Of a DNA stretch of 64,000 nucleotides, positions 44,226 through 56,645 are shown in pieces. The notes beneath the pieces were generated by a model. It was not told the DNA's origin. It made no database searches and was given only the letters and a program-made list of their open reading frames with translations. Within the stretch, counting starts at the first letter, position 1. Each line of letters begins with the position of its first letter. The position numbers were made by a program, and so were the translations under genes. Where the stretch lies: positions 137,014,288 to 137,078,287 of the forward strand of contig NC_089978.1 of assembly GCF_036417845.1 (NCBI RefSeq), read 5' to 3'. The stretch is from Apteryx mantelli. Its lineage: Eukaryota; Chordata; Aves; Apterygiformes; Apterygidae.

Positions 44226-46239
44226 ATTGTTATACCTGGTTGTTGCAGACAGTGAGGTGCACAGGTATTGCAAAGAGTGCCATGAGGCCAGCAAATCACA
44301 GGAAAATGAGGAGAGAGAAGAATGAAAACAGGTTAGCTTTCCATGTTTGCAAGGCAAACAACCTTTCTGTTTTCCTTGTAAAAGAAGTTGTTTACTTTGA
44401 AGACATTGAGAGGCAGTAATCTTGGTCCCTACAGTGCTGCTAATGTGGGGGAAGCCTTTCATGTGACTCTGAGGAAAGAAGTGGGTTGTGTAATACTGTC
44501 TGGCAACCACTGAGCAGGCAATTTATTGGATGGCCAGGCACAGTCCCTTGGTACAGATTTGTATAAATGCTGTTACATCTACTCTTTCCACAGTTCATCA
44601 CACCACCTTAGGAAACACCTCTCACATTTGTGTCAGATATTTCCATCCATGCATTTTTGGCACAGAGAAAATACTCACCGGCACCTGAGACATCTGAGAT
44701 GTTCATTGGTAGAAACCAAAGGATTTGTTGGAATGCCAGGTGGTAAGGACTTGAGCCACACATAGATGAAATCTGACTTCTCTGAAGAATTCCTGAGCTT
44801 GTTGGTACCCCCCCATATAACTCTCAGTCAACTGGTAAAAAGGTGCTGTAGGCTCCCTGAAGATACTGTACAAATCTTCCCATAGCATCTGTAGAGGCCC
44901 ACAGACCTACATATCTCCTCCAGATTCCTATCCATCTTCCTGACCATGTTTTGTTTCTGGATTTGAAGTTGTGACTTGTGCTCATTTACCAGGTACTCCA
45001 GAAATCTCCTCATAAACTGGCACTCATTTCCTGCAGGTTTAAATCCCAACTCCCTTTAAAGTTTGAAACTCTCCCACTCCTATAGAATGTTCTTCCCATG
45101 TTTTATGGAGTCAAATGAATCCTTTAAGAACATGAAGGTTTAAGTCTCCACTGGGCTTTTTCACACATATAGGTGAATATCCCCCATCTTCTCACTGAAA
45201 TTCATCAAAAATGCTTAGCTAGCCATCTTGCAGTATGCACCGCTACTGGTATATCAGATTCTGAAGGGGGGAATTACTTTACTGGAAAACTTTCCTTTTA
45301 AACACGATCTGATATTGTACCAAATCATCTCCAAACTCCTCATTATGCTCAAAGCACTGGTATGTTTTAAGAACAGGCACTGTCATCACTTCTTCTCATT
45401 GCCTTTGATGGCTGTTTCCGTCGCATCAATTTCACCTACCTGGGGCTCTCTGGCTCCCCACCTCTTTCTCCCCTTTGGGCAATCTGCTACCTTAGATGTT
45501 TGTTTCAATGATCTAATTTTTCACTAGCTGTGCTTCCTTGTTGCTCTCTTTAGCTTCCTTACCAGCTTCACTAACTGCTTTGTCTTACCCAGCTTTAAAC
45601 AAATTCTGTTATCAACTGAACTTAGCTGGATAATGGTAGCTTCAGCTACTCCATGCAGTTCTTAGGAGGATGAACCTGCTAATGCCTTCATATCATCATG
45701 GTTTTATTTTGAAGCTGCTAGCAGGAACAATTGTCCTCTGCTACCTAGTGAGCATAGAGAAACATGCAATGTTCCCTTCAATGACTTAAAATCTTTAGTA
45801 TTCCTCTTGCTTTTCGCTGACTGACAGTATTGTGTTTCCTTTACTGAACTGTTGCCCAACCCATGTGTAGAACCTGCCCAGGCCTATAATACTTTCTCCA
45901 GCATAGTATAAACTTTCCAGTCCTTCACAGTACTTAGTTTATGATCTTAAGTTTCAATGCAATCTTTCCTGACGCCATGTTGCACCTGAATGCTGTGATT
46001 CCTCACAAGCAAGTCATATCCAAGCAACAATAAGAAACACACTACTAAAACTGAACTCATAAATCAAGTGAGTTAGACAAGTTTATTACAGTAAATTTTT
46101 CATGTGGGATCTCCTAAAAAATTTTGTCTGAAGTATGATTTCACACTGGTGTGGCTGTTAGCAGTTAGATGAAAAGGAAAGAACTAGAAGATCATCAATA
46201 AAGACAATGGCAAATTTCTCTGGTATGACTGAAAAGATC

Positions 46240-46560
46240 AATATAGGCCCATTCTCTTTCAACATCTTCATCAGTGATCTGGAAAAGGAAGAAAACACTA
46301 GGCTAAATTAATCTGCAGATGGTGCTGAAGGAAGATTTTGTCAATTGAGTATGTAGAGAGAACTATAAACAGTGACTTGAACCCTGTTGAAATACTAGGC
46401 TTGAACTGGGAGTATGAATGAAAAGGGCGATTTGAAATATAATTTAAAATGTTCTTAAAAAACAGAGACAGATGACAACTGAAAGGTAAATTAGATACCT
46501 GTCAGAAAGGTATCCAGTGCCTGACAGGTACTGAGGCATGAGAGGTTTTGCACATAATCA
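46240..46560 (+). mobile_element. Old CR1 reverse-transcriptase fragment
   Basis: TTCAACATCTTCATCAGTGA followed by TCTGGAAAAG encodes the FNIFISDLEK motif that precedes the catalytic region in CR1. The downstream part is degenerate. Borders are approximate. Confidence 0.55.
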
Positions 46561-49500
46561 GAGCATGCTAAAAAATAAAGCGTGTTGGAGCTGATTGCCA
46601 AAGAACAGATGCACAAATGCAAAACTAAATGACAGATGAACATAAGAGCCAGATGAAAGTAGTCTCATAATGCTACCCACTCAATGAAGTGCAGACATAC
46701 ACTGGCGGATGAAGATTTCACTACCTGTGAAGGAGGTGATGTCAGGCCCTACACAGGATATTTCATGTGGCCTAGTGCATGACTGGTCCCAAAGATTTCC
46801 GTCTTAATAGAGATTTCAAATGGAAGACCAGAGTATGGTTGCCTACAAAGCCCTCCTGGATGTGATTCTCATGCGGTTGCAGTTTCTGTACTCAGGTAAG
46901 TACAAGCTGCACCAAGACTAGCCTTATGGCATATAGCCCTGCTTGGGGCCCTGCACTTCTGGAGTCCACATGGGTCTGGATATTCAATTCAATGTGGAGG
47001 AGAAACTAATTGACTTACTTTCCCATTAAGTTATTGCATGCCGGTTGCTCTGTTTTAACCGCTCAAGTGCAGGTTTCTGCCTGCATGTAGGACATCCCTC
47101 AAAGGGATGAGTCTTTACCAGCCATTCTGTAGAGCAGCTGGCATGTGGTGGTATCTTTCCATGTGAGGTAGCAGCTCCTATAGCTTCTCTGTCATGCACT
47201 CTGCACTTTTCTGCTTGGGACCTCCATCTAGGTCAGAACTTGTGCTTTGTAGGTTAAGAGGATAGCAAAGGTGATGCCATGAAGTTGGAGCTGGGGAAAG
47301 ATGGTTTGATTCTTGTGATGGGAAGAGGGGTCCATTTTATTTTTTAATACACTGAAGGGATCTTCCCTTGATCTTGCAGACCTTACACTGCCAGAGGCTG
47401 CTTCTAAGGAATGTGCATGGCTAGTACTGTTAACTTTCTCCATGCAGGAGCCAAAACTGGCTAAAGAGGAGAGTGGTACTTTTTGCACCTATCTGCCTGT
47501 GCAAGAGGCTCCTGCTGTGGCTACCCTCTCCAGCACCCACAAGCACCTTCTATAGCTGACTTCCAAACAGCAACACAGAACTAGCAGATTGTATTTCAGA
47601 TCTAGTGGCAGTAGCCAAGTTGACAGGGTTCTCCATTGCATACTGCCAATACCTTTCCATAAGATCTGGTATAGCTGGTAACCAAGCTTGAATAAAGGCA
47701 AGCCAAGGACAGGACTTTAAACATCCAGAAAACACAGCATCTTGAAATGCCTGATGTTCTGTGTTACACAGCCAAAACCCAGGCAGGTGCAGACCCACTC
47801 TGTCCATCAAGTGTCACTGCTAACCACAGTAGTGTCATCACACAGCATGGACCAAATTACCTGCTTCTCTGTAATCCCCAGCCCCCACAGTCGGCCACTC
47901 AGGTACGAATGGCACCAACTGGCTACAGCTCACTAGCCATGCACGCACCTGCTCTTTGCAGCCCTACGCAATTCCCTCCCTAATCCCCAAAGCATGGTGT
48001 AGAACACACAACAAACCAGATAAAGCCCACTAATGAGAAAAAGACTGACTCTAGGGAAAATATATTCGGCCAACACAGATAGCAAATTTTGAAATTTTTG
48101 GACAGCAAATATGGTTTGAGATTGAAGCTTGTACAGAAAAAGGGCAGTGTGTAGTCCCCAGAAATGGAAAACTGCTTGTAATGTGTGTTATGGCTCTTCT
48201 GCAGACATGCACCTGGTGCCTTGCATGCATCCACTGCAGGTTTGCACTGGCACAGCAGCCCCAGTGGAGGAGTCCAGGGAGATGAACCCTATAAGTCTGC
48301 TTTGTCAAGCATCTGATAATAAATAAAACCAAGCTAGCATAGCTGTAAGATGTTATCAAAACAATGAATACAAGGAACAAGCTGAACAACTGAGCAAATC
48401 TAGGACAGACTGTTTAGGGGCACCTAGCAGCAATGAAAGCCTCTTCTCTGGCACTCTTTCTCTCTCCTCTTGCTCATGGAGTTCATACCTCTTTCATGTC
48501 AATAACTGGCATTGGCAAGAGACATCTACCTACCTTCCAAACCTAGAAGAGAAACCAACAGAATATTCATGTGTCTGGTAAAGCTCACTTTTATGGAGGG
48601 CTGCCAGATGAAGTATATTTAATAGAGCTGCATTATCCATGAGCCAGAAGGAAGACTGGAAATTCCGACCTGAACTAAAAGGCTTCTTCCCCTTGCAGAC
48701 TGGGTGAGATCCATGCATAAATACTTCAGAAATTGAAAGGGCTGAAGATCTCTGTCCCCAAGGCTTGCTTTCTTGGAAGAAACCAGGCAGCAAAACAAAA
48801 CTAAGAGCCAGCTGCAATTCTGCTGAAAATAAAGCAAAGCAAACACCAAAAAAAGCAACATGTTAAAAAAGACCTAGCCCAGCTTCAAGAGGAATGGCTA
48901 AATTATACTCTAAACAACCAAAAATATATTAGGCTGTAGAGCATCTTATGAGCACAATTTGTGCTGGAGCACAGATATACCCTTGGCAAATACTAATCTT
49001 AACCTGTAAGAACTTGTTGTAAAAACAAAAAGCAGGGCACCAAAGCTGATTCCCCTGATCACTTTACAGCCACAACACTGGGGCATTAGAAAATGAAGTG
49101 ATAGAACTGGAATCTAAATATCCATGTTTTCTTCAGGAGAAAGCAGCTCAAAAGTTTCCACTCAACCCTTGCTCCTTTCTTTTCTAACCCACACACTTCA
49201 GCTTATCAGCCCTCAGTTATGTAGCTACAACTGCTTGTGGAGTCATGCCAAACTGGATCACTGAAATGATTCCATTTAAAGACAGCCTTCTGAGATAAGA
49301 CACAACCGAGCAGGGGTGTTCAGACCTGTGGTCTGTACAACAAGGGGCTAAATAAGTCAGAAGTCCTCCCTTCATCTTCACTTCAAAGCCAAAAGAAACA
49401 CTTCAGGCAAGACAAGTTCATTTGAATTCATTTATTTATCTGTGATGAGAGGGTGGGAACTTCTTAAGCTGACATTGCCAGCAAAGAAAATATAACATGT

Positions 49501-49879
49501 AAGTAGATCTAAAGGCAGCAGTAGGAGCCCCTTCTCTTTCAGTATCTAAACCCAAGGATCGGTCTTTCTTTGAGTATTGCACACCAGCTTTGGCCTTTGG
49601 CACAATGGTTTCCCAGTGACTTTTTCTTCCCCATTATCCAACTCATTTTCCTTGACTCTTTGACATTTTGGACCCAATGAAAGAGGAGAAGAACTTGAGT
49701 GGTGACAGCAAAGTACATGAACTGATTCAGACAGGTGAGAATGCCCTTAAGCTTGTGCTAAAGCTGTACTGAAGTTTGTGCTGAAGCCCACAGAATGCTC
49801 TGAAGGAGCTGCCAAGGAGTCATGCTGCTTCATCATTCCTATGTGCGCAGTCTGCATCAATGCTGAGTAGCAAGGGCAG

Positions 49880-50330
49880 TTGAGAACTGGCATCCTTGTC
49901 AGGGAGCAGCAAGAGCAGGGCTATGCTATGAAGGAAGGCAGACCAGGAGCTGAGGTTGACCACAGCTCTGTTAGTGACCTCACAGACCAGGGTGCAGTCC
50001 CACAGCATCTAAGCAGGGGACCAGAGCAGGGGCTGCAACAGATTCCACTGATAGTCCAGTCACCATCAGAAAAAGGACAGGTAATGAGTTTGGGCTGAAG
50101 TCAATCTAGGAAAGCCAATCAACAATTCAGGAACCAGAACTAAACATTGGTACGCCTACCATGTAGCTCAGACAAGGCCTAGAGTGCCCAGGCCTAAACT
50201 TAAATGAAGCTCCTGGGCTAATCACAGTGGTTGCATGGATGGAGATTCCAGGTCAGGCTGTTGAGGGCAATTGAAGCCTATTAGTGCACTCAGGACCCTG
50301 AGAGCAGCTTCCCCTCCCATCAAGGTGTGC
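49880..50330 (+). repeat. Unclassified interspersed repeat, copy 1
   Basis: Shares with 55,810-56,225 the ordered blocks TAGTCCAGTCA, GAAGTCAATC, ATGTAGCTCAGACAAGGCCT, CCCAGGCCTAAACTTAAATG and CCAGGTCAGGCTG. Both copies are on the plus strand. I do not recognise the family. Confidence 0.6.
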
Positions 50331-52740
50331 CCCACACTTTACGAAGGTCTGGGCTTTTTGACAATCCTCCTCTTAGGCACCACATCATGCAAAATCAGAA
50401 AGGTATCTAAAAAGCATATCTTTCCTACATGCACTTGTATTCACATTTTGCTTGCATCTGCATAATTGAATGTGTGGATTCAGCAAGTACTCAAGGCTCC
50501 AAACCTGTCATCTGTGCCATTTTTGACCTCTTAAATGAGTCACAAAATACTGGTGCTTGTTCTGATAATAAAGATGGGAAGAACCTGCTCTGAATATAGC
50601 AAAGCTAGACAGGCTAGATGGATGATCCGTTTCTGCCAAAGGGAGAAGGACAGACTTTCATTTTCACCCTCCCTAATTTTCCTGCAGTATTCAGTACTGT
50701 TGCCATGCTATTATTTCATCTCAGAGAGGTGTCTGGGACCCAATGCAGCCTGTTACGAGTGAGGGGGTATACCCAGCAAGTCACACTGGAAAGCTGCATG
50801 TCTATTTCTAGATCCCTCAAATGGAGGTACTATTATCTATTTTCAACAGCTGTATGCAGCCTTCAGGTTTGTTGGTCAGATGCCATAGATTCAAGTGTTT
50901 GTATACTGCTATTGAGGTGCAACTCCTTCTGTTCCTCATTGAATGCAATGGTATGAAGACTACTAGAGTGCCTCCATGTTAGATTTGCTCACATGTGAAA
51001 GACAGCTAGCTGAAGCTGAAATCAAACTCTAAAGAGATTACTTTTCTATGCTTATTAGCATATCAAGGACAGATCTGCAGCCTAATGCAGTCTCTTTGTA
51101 GAAAACACTTCTGTGGTGTCAGTCACTCCACATCCTAGTTTCAGTGATGCTGATATCCTCAGTAATACCTATGTGTAATACCTTATGTATGATCTGTATG
51201 ATCCCATGTGTCATACAGTAGCATGTTTTACCTTCTTTCCAAGATAGACTCCAAATGATGACTTTACCTCAGCTATTCATCCTTTATATTTCACTTGAGC
51301 TACAGAAATGCAGTACACCTGAGTATAAAACTGCTTGTGCTTAGAAAATGACAGCAGGTAAGGAATACAGCAGCATGTTGTCTCTGCTACTAAAAGCTTG
51401 TCAAATTTGTCCTCCATTATCTGCACTGGTTTCCTGTGCTGCACCAAATCATCTCTGAGGAAGTGGCTCTTTATCTTCAAGGTACACCATCGTCTGAGCC
51501 TGAGTTATTTAAATGATTGACAACAGTTCTGAAATGAAGATCCTTTACTCCTCATTTACAAAGGGAGTTACTGCATTACAACTACAGCTTCTCTAACAGG
51601 AGATGGAGCTTTTTCATGTCGTAGAAGCAAAGAGCTCAATAATCTTCTCTCCACAGACCTCTTTATCTTCTGCTACATTGTAACACATGCTTCCCTCATT
51701 GCTTGTTTTAAGGTAAACACATAGCAACATTTCTGTATTTTTATACATAAATAAATGAAGAACAGAACACTGCTGCACATGCTTCTCTCCCAGGGGAAGA
51801 GAGAGGTAAACGTGTGGCAGGTGATAGCTGTGTTGCTGGCAGTACTACTGTCAGCATGCTCAGATTCTGGTGCATCAAGCAGGGTATAAGAATCCACATA
51901 GGACAGAATCAAAGGCATGATATGGCTCAGGATAAAGACTGTATATCTCCATTATTGATAATCCAGAAGAAGGCATGAGAGAACGTATCTGATGTGAACA
52001 TGACCTTGAATTGAGAAGTATAACAACAGTGCTGCTAAGAAAATGAGAAAACATGAGGACTGAAGAATGTGAAACAGCTTCCTTCTGCAGAAGTACCTAC
52101 AGGAAGAGCCTTGAGGTGCTCTTTACATACTGTAAAATATAGTTTGCCCCTCCTACAAGCCCACCTTCATAACTACACTGGTCTTTTTCTATTGATGTCT
52201 CTTCCCCTCTGTCACTTGCTCCTGACACACCATTTCCACTAATTATCCACACTGGGACCTTCCCCAGCTGTATTAGGGCTGTAGAGACAGCTCTGCTGGA
52301 CACAGTGTTTGAAGTTGGCTCCATTAACTTTTTGTTGCACTTCCACTGACACCTAGGAGAAGGCAGGTGGAGGACTTTCTGTAGGATCTCCAGCATCACA
52401 GATTAACGTGCTGTGGAGAATGCAGACTCCTGCTGCATGGGCAGTGAGCTCAAACAAGCATCTTACTCTCTGTGCTAGAAGCTGTAACAATGTATTGACA
52501 GTTGTGGGCTTTGGAGCTTAGTTCAGAGTTTGCCATTTGCATTAACAGCCTAGGTACCAGTGGGTTGCATTCATCCTGGCCTGCTGGTTTACACAGCTTA
52601 GGGTGGCTACTGCCTGTGCCTGTTATAGCAGAGTAGGCATTAAACTGTTGGCCTCTCAGGAAATGCAGCTGGGGAAGGGAGAGAGACAATCGCTGACACG
52701 CCAGCCTCAGAGCAAACTCCAGCCCCTGGAGGATGCAGAC

Positions 52741-52975
52741 ACAGGCTGCGCATGGACTCCATCCAGGGGTGTCCCAGGCGGAGCCCGTGCATCCTGGGGT
52801 GTATCAGCTGCACACAGAGTGGCAGGGCCCTCGGGGGCATCCCAGGGAGATTCGTGTGTCCTGGGGTTCGTGGGCTGCACATGGAGCAGCGGGGCCCCTG
52901 GGGACATCCCGGGGGGATCTTGTGCATCCTGGGGTGCATCGGCTGCACACGGTGCAGTAGGGCCCTTGGGGCGCA
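52741..52975 (+). repeat. ~68-bp GC-rich minisatellite beside the CpG island
   Basis: About three and a half units containing GCATCCTGGGGTG, GGCTGCACA, GCAGGGCCC and GGCATCCCAGGGAGAT-type blocks, with starts near 52,790, 52,857 and 52,924 and a partial unit before them. Reading frames through it repeat a HPGV..LHT..GPxGHP pattern and are not genes. Confidence 0.85.
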
Positions 52976-53199
52976 GGTGAGGGGAAGCAGGCCCTAAGTA
53001 GATGTCTTCGAAAGGGGATGCGCAGCACGACGTCCACAGCCCCCTGCTCAGGGCTCGGCCTGGCTAGCGCCGGCAAGGCACTGCGCGGGTGGAAGCCCGA
53101 CCCGGCGCGAAGGGCCTGGCCTGCGCTGGGGGAAGGCAGCAGCGGCGTCCCCACCCCGCGGGGCTGCACCGCCCCCCCGGGCAGCGCCCCCAGCTCCTC

Positions 53200-53372
53200 C
53201 CGGCTCACTAGCTCGGCTCCGAGCTCCTCCTCCCGTTTCCGCTGGCAGGAGCTGGAGCCGTGTCCCGCCGTGCGGCTGCAGCTCCCCCAGAACTCGGCCC
53301 CATCCGGCCCGGCCCGGCCCGGCCCAGCCCGCCTCGGCTCAGATCAGATCAGATCAGATCAGGGAGGCGCGG
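53200..53372 (+). other. TSPAN9: Putative non-coding exon 1 (candidate TSPAN9 5' UTR)
   Basis: The 3' boundary is suggested by CGG followed by GTGAGTGC at 53,373; the 5' boundary is unknown and the start given is only nominal. The segment contains two adjacent pentanucleotide runs, GGCCC (53,306-53,330) and GATCA (53,340-53,362). Alternative donors include GTGAGA at 53,393 and GTAAGG near 53,583. In mammals TSPAN9 has non-coding first exons and very long 5' introns, which fits. A different or lncRNA transcript is possible. Confidence 0.35.
53306..53362 (+). repeat. Twin pentanucleotide microsatellites (GGCCC)n and (GATCA)n
   Basis: About four to five GGCCC units (53,306-53,330), nine other bases, then four GATCA units (53,340-53,362), ending 10 bases before the candidate splice donor. 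Confidence 0.95.
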
Positions 53373-54427
53373 GTGAGTGCGGGCGCTGCGGGGTGAGAAG
53401 AGTAGGCGGGACAGTTGCGGATACTTCCTGGCCTGGGGAACTGGAAGAAGCGGGACGGCGAGGGGGGGAAGCTGGTCCGGGGCCGGGGTGCTGTGGGGAG
53501 CCGGCGGCACGGGGCCGGGGGGCCCGGCCTGGCGGTGGAGGCGCCGGGGAGGGCCTGATGGGCGGGAGGAGGCTGTGAGAGGGTAAGGGTGACTCGCAGG
53601 GGTGAAGAGCTGTGTGGTGAAAACAGTGCTCTCTCCTCTCTCCCTTCCCCTCCCCCGGGTCAGCGGCTCTGCAATTTTTGCGGAAATGGGAAAGTTAGTG
53701 GAGAGGGACGGGTCTGTGTGCACAGTCCTGCTCTGAGCTAGAAGATGCGTGTTGTCTGTGTCTCGTGGGAACAGATGGCTTCATCCGGGGGGTTCTCCCC
53801 GCCACAGAGGGAAAATGCACCTGAAATACTGTGCTGCTTGTTTGCAGGAGGGGAGGTTTTCTTTCTTCTTCCCTCCCATTCTCCCCATAGCTGCAGTGCA
53901 GGGCACAGGTGTGGACCAGAGCTGAGCCTTGGGCAGGGGGGAGTGGGGAGAAGCCGCTGCGGAGGGTAGGGCACGAGTGAGGCTGTAGGCGCGAGGTCTG
54001 GGTGGCTGGAGGGAAGCTGCGGCTCAGGGAAGGTGATCGGGGAAAAAAGCATCGGGGCTGGTGATGGGGCAGACCCTCATAAGCTGCCCACAGAGGTGCG
54101 CTAACAGGTTCTGGCTTTCCCCTGGATACTTGACTGCAGCTCTTTTTCTGTTCAAGCTTTTGGAAACTTTTCTTGCTGAATCTTGGTACTTGCCTGTCAC
54201 CCAGATTCTGATGGGAGGTGGGAGCTCCAATTTGAGCTCTGCCTCTCAAAAAGGCCTTCAGCTCAGGAAATGTCAGATGGGCAGAGAAGAGGATCTGTGG
54301 TATGAGGATGCTGTGTTGGGGAAGAGCTAGACTGCAAAGGTGAATAAAATTGCATTTCCTGACTTAGCCCTTTTATCAGCTCTTTTGTTCTGTGCTTTTA
54401 CTCTGTGTACTTTTGTGGTTTGAACCA

Positions 54428-54515
54428 CAGGACTAGGATTGGGAACACCTGAATTTCCTACCTGACTCTGCACTGGACTTATTTTAAGACTTTGGGTGAG
54501 TTACCTGAGACTTGA
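54428..54515 (+). repeat. Possible MIR-like remnant
   Basis: ACACCTGAATTTCCTACC, TGACTCTGCACTGGACTTA and CTTTGGGTGAGTTACCTGAG resemble the MIR core. Weak. Confidence 0.35.
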
Positions 54516-55809
54516 CTGGGAAGAGGTTGGGTATTCTCCAGAACAGCCATAATAGTCAAATCTTTCAGTTTCTTTGTGCTTTGTTATTCCTAGATGGGCC
54601 TAAACTTTATCTTCACCATGTGGATAGGAAGACTTAACATATTACTGTAGCAAAGCTCTTAGTTGCAGGTGCCACAGATAGCTTTAGTAGTTTATTTGGT
54701 CAGTTGATAGCTGAAGTTCTTTACAGCCAGTAAATATAATGGCACAGGTAATTACTGCTGAAGAAATAAATTCAGAAGAGTTATATCAGCATTGAATAAG
54801 AGGCCAAATTTAGCAGTTAAAATATATATATATTTTTTTCAAAAGATAATTTGTAGATAGGATGTGTGTAATTGATAATGCCAAGGATTAATAAAAGCGT
54901 TAATCAAAAAAAAGAAAAAGTTATTTGTCGTTGTTCTATGCTCTTTGCTTCCATTTTGCTTTTTTTTTTTGAGCTGTAGGAATGAAAACTGATGGAGCTA
55001 ATGTAGCTTTTGCCTCCAGATCTTTCACTTTCCTATTTTTAGACCTGTGCTCTTCAAATTGCAATCCCTACAAACAAGGCCTTTTCTATTATAGGGATGT
55101 GGAATTTATGGCAAACTTGTTTCTGGGCATCTGCACTTTCTTTAAATTTTTTTTGTTGGTAAAGCTGCATAAGAAGACCTTGAGGTCAGAGTATAACTCA
55201 TGCAGCATCATTTGCATGATTCAGACAAAGCTCAGAAGTTAAAATGATCATGCTTATCTCCCTTGAGGAGGGTGGAGGGTTAATTTTGAAACCTAATGAC
55301 CATCTTCGTGAATGTTGGTGTTATCTTAGGTATTGTGATTATTATAACAGAAAATATTTATCGATCAGAGATGCATATTCCACAGTACTTGCTTTCCTTG
55401 CTATTTTTAAATTATTTTCTTCCAAAGCAGCCCAAACTTCAGCCTGTTCGTGGGGGTGTTTCCAATACAACTGTGTATTTTCAATGTGTTAACCCCTTCC
55501 CCCCCTAAAATACCAAAACCAAAATACTGTGCTAAAAGAAGAGAAGCACAGGAACAGCATAAAATAGCAAAGCAATGTTAAGACTGCAGCACTGATTGGA
55601 AGAGTTAGTTTAACTTTTAAATGCGTTTGAAATTGTAGCAAAGCTTCTACTAGAGAATCCAGGACTTTGTCTCACAGTAATGCTCTCTGAGACATGCCAT
55701 GGAGTTTGTTGGGCCTTGATCACAAGACACTGCTTGTTTTAGAAACAGTATACTAACATTTCCATTGCTCTTGGATTTGACAAGTGAAACCCCATTTCCG
55801 CTGTACCTG

Positions 55810-56225
55810 CTGAACCTGAGTGAAGTGAGTGGGGCAAACCCAGGATGGCAGCCAGAGTCAACTGAGAGTCCAGATCACCAGAAAAATTCATGGTGACAAG
55901 GCAGGTCCAAGGTCAACATGGTAAGTCAATCAGCAGGTCAGAGTCAGGTCCAGTGATGGTAACGAAGGTCAGACACAGTCCAGTGCAAGTCCATAGTGTT
56001 GAGGCAGGTCTGAGGTCAAGCTAGGAAGTCATTCTGCAGGTCAGGGCCCATGGCCAGATACAGGCATGGCTGCGACAGAGCTGGAGACGGACATGGCTAC
56101 AACATAGCTCAAGCAGGGACTGAAGGCCCAGGCCTGAGCTTAAATGGAGCCCATGGGCAGAGGGTGTGGGTAGAGTCCCCACGTGAGGCTGGTCAGGGCC
56201 ATTCAGGGCCTAAGGTAGTGTGCTA
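55810..56225 (+). repeat. Unclassified interspersed repeat, copy 2, with internal ~103-bp duplication
   Basis: Second copy of the element at 49.9 kb (CCCAGGCCTGAGCTTAAATG and flanking matches). Within it, GGCAGGTCCAAGGTCAAC (from 55,900) and GGCAGGTCTGAGGTCAAG (from 56,003) start two similar units. It carries five AGGTCA hexamers on the plus strand. It is followed directly by a CR1 fragment. Confidence 0.65.
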
Positions 56226-56237
56226 GAGCCCTGACAC

Positions 56238-56645
56238 ACTATGAGGTGAAGCTGAGGGAATGGGGCTTGTTCAGCCTGGAGAAGGGATGGCTTTGAGGGG
56301 ACCTAATAGTAGCCTCAAATACCTGAGAGGAAGTTATCATGAGACAGAACTAGGCTCTATACAGTGGTGCATGGGGATAGGATGAGAGACAACAAATAAG
56401 TTGAAACAAGAAGTTCAACCTAGATATAAGGAAAAACTTTTTTTACCATGAGGGCAGTCAAGTGTTGGAACAGGTTGCCCAGAGAGGTTGTGCAGTCTCC
56501 GTCCTCGCAAGTTTTCAAGACCTGACTAGATAAAGCCCTGAGCCCTGGGCAGAGTCCTGTTCTGACTTCACAGCTGACCCTGTGTTGAGCAGGAGCTGGA
56601 TTAATGACCTCTTGAAGCTTGCTCTAACCTGAATTCTCTGACTGT
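56238..56645 (+). mobile_element. CR1 LINE 3' fragment (diverged)
   Basis: Matches the CR1 3' region: GGCTTGTTCAGCCTGGAGAA, then GGAAAAACTTTTTTTACC and GAACAGGTTGCCCAGAGAGG, in the usual order and spacing. Small indels and a poor tail indicate an older copy than the 57.3-kb element. Confidence 0.88.

Larger units (their letters stand above)
43236..52740. other. Intergenic region downstream of TEAD4
   Basis: About 9.5 kb with no recognisable exon. It holds a TG/TA-rich stretch (43,540-43,680), a minus-strand CR1 (44,028-44,225), an old CR1 reverse-transcriptase fragment (46,240-46,560) and one copy of an unclassified repeat (49,880-50,330). Short open frames on both strands look random. Confidence 0.7.
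52980..53600 (+). promoter_or_regulatory. CpG island promoter, probably of TSPAN9
   Basis: A sharply GC- and CpG-rich block in otherwise AT-rich DNA, with no TATA box but GC boxes and an ETS-like TTTCCGC (around 53,235). The composition is what vertebrate promoters of broadly expressed genes show. The plus-strand direction is inferred from the strong donor-like GTGAGT at 53,373. The link to TSPAN9 rests on human gene order (TEAD4 then TSPAN9, same strand) and is not shown by any coding sequence here. Confidence 0.6.

Noticed and set aside
52603..52980. Overlapping open frames with repeated HPGV and LHT motifs
   Set aside because: They are translations of the 68-bp minisatellite in several frames and on both strands, with no independent support.
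53018..53578. 186-residue open frame across the CpG island
   Set aside because: Composition is just GC-rich (Arg, Pro, Gly, Ala), it has no recognisable domain, and it crosses the putative splice donor.
56581..56645. Possible tRNA-derived sequence at the CR1 end
   Set aside because: No A or B box and no cloverleaf; it is the diverged 3' end of CR1.
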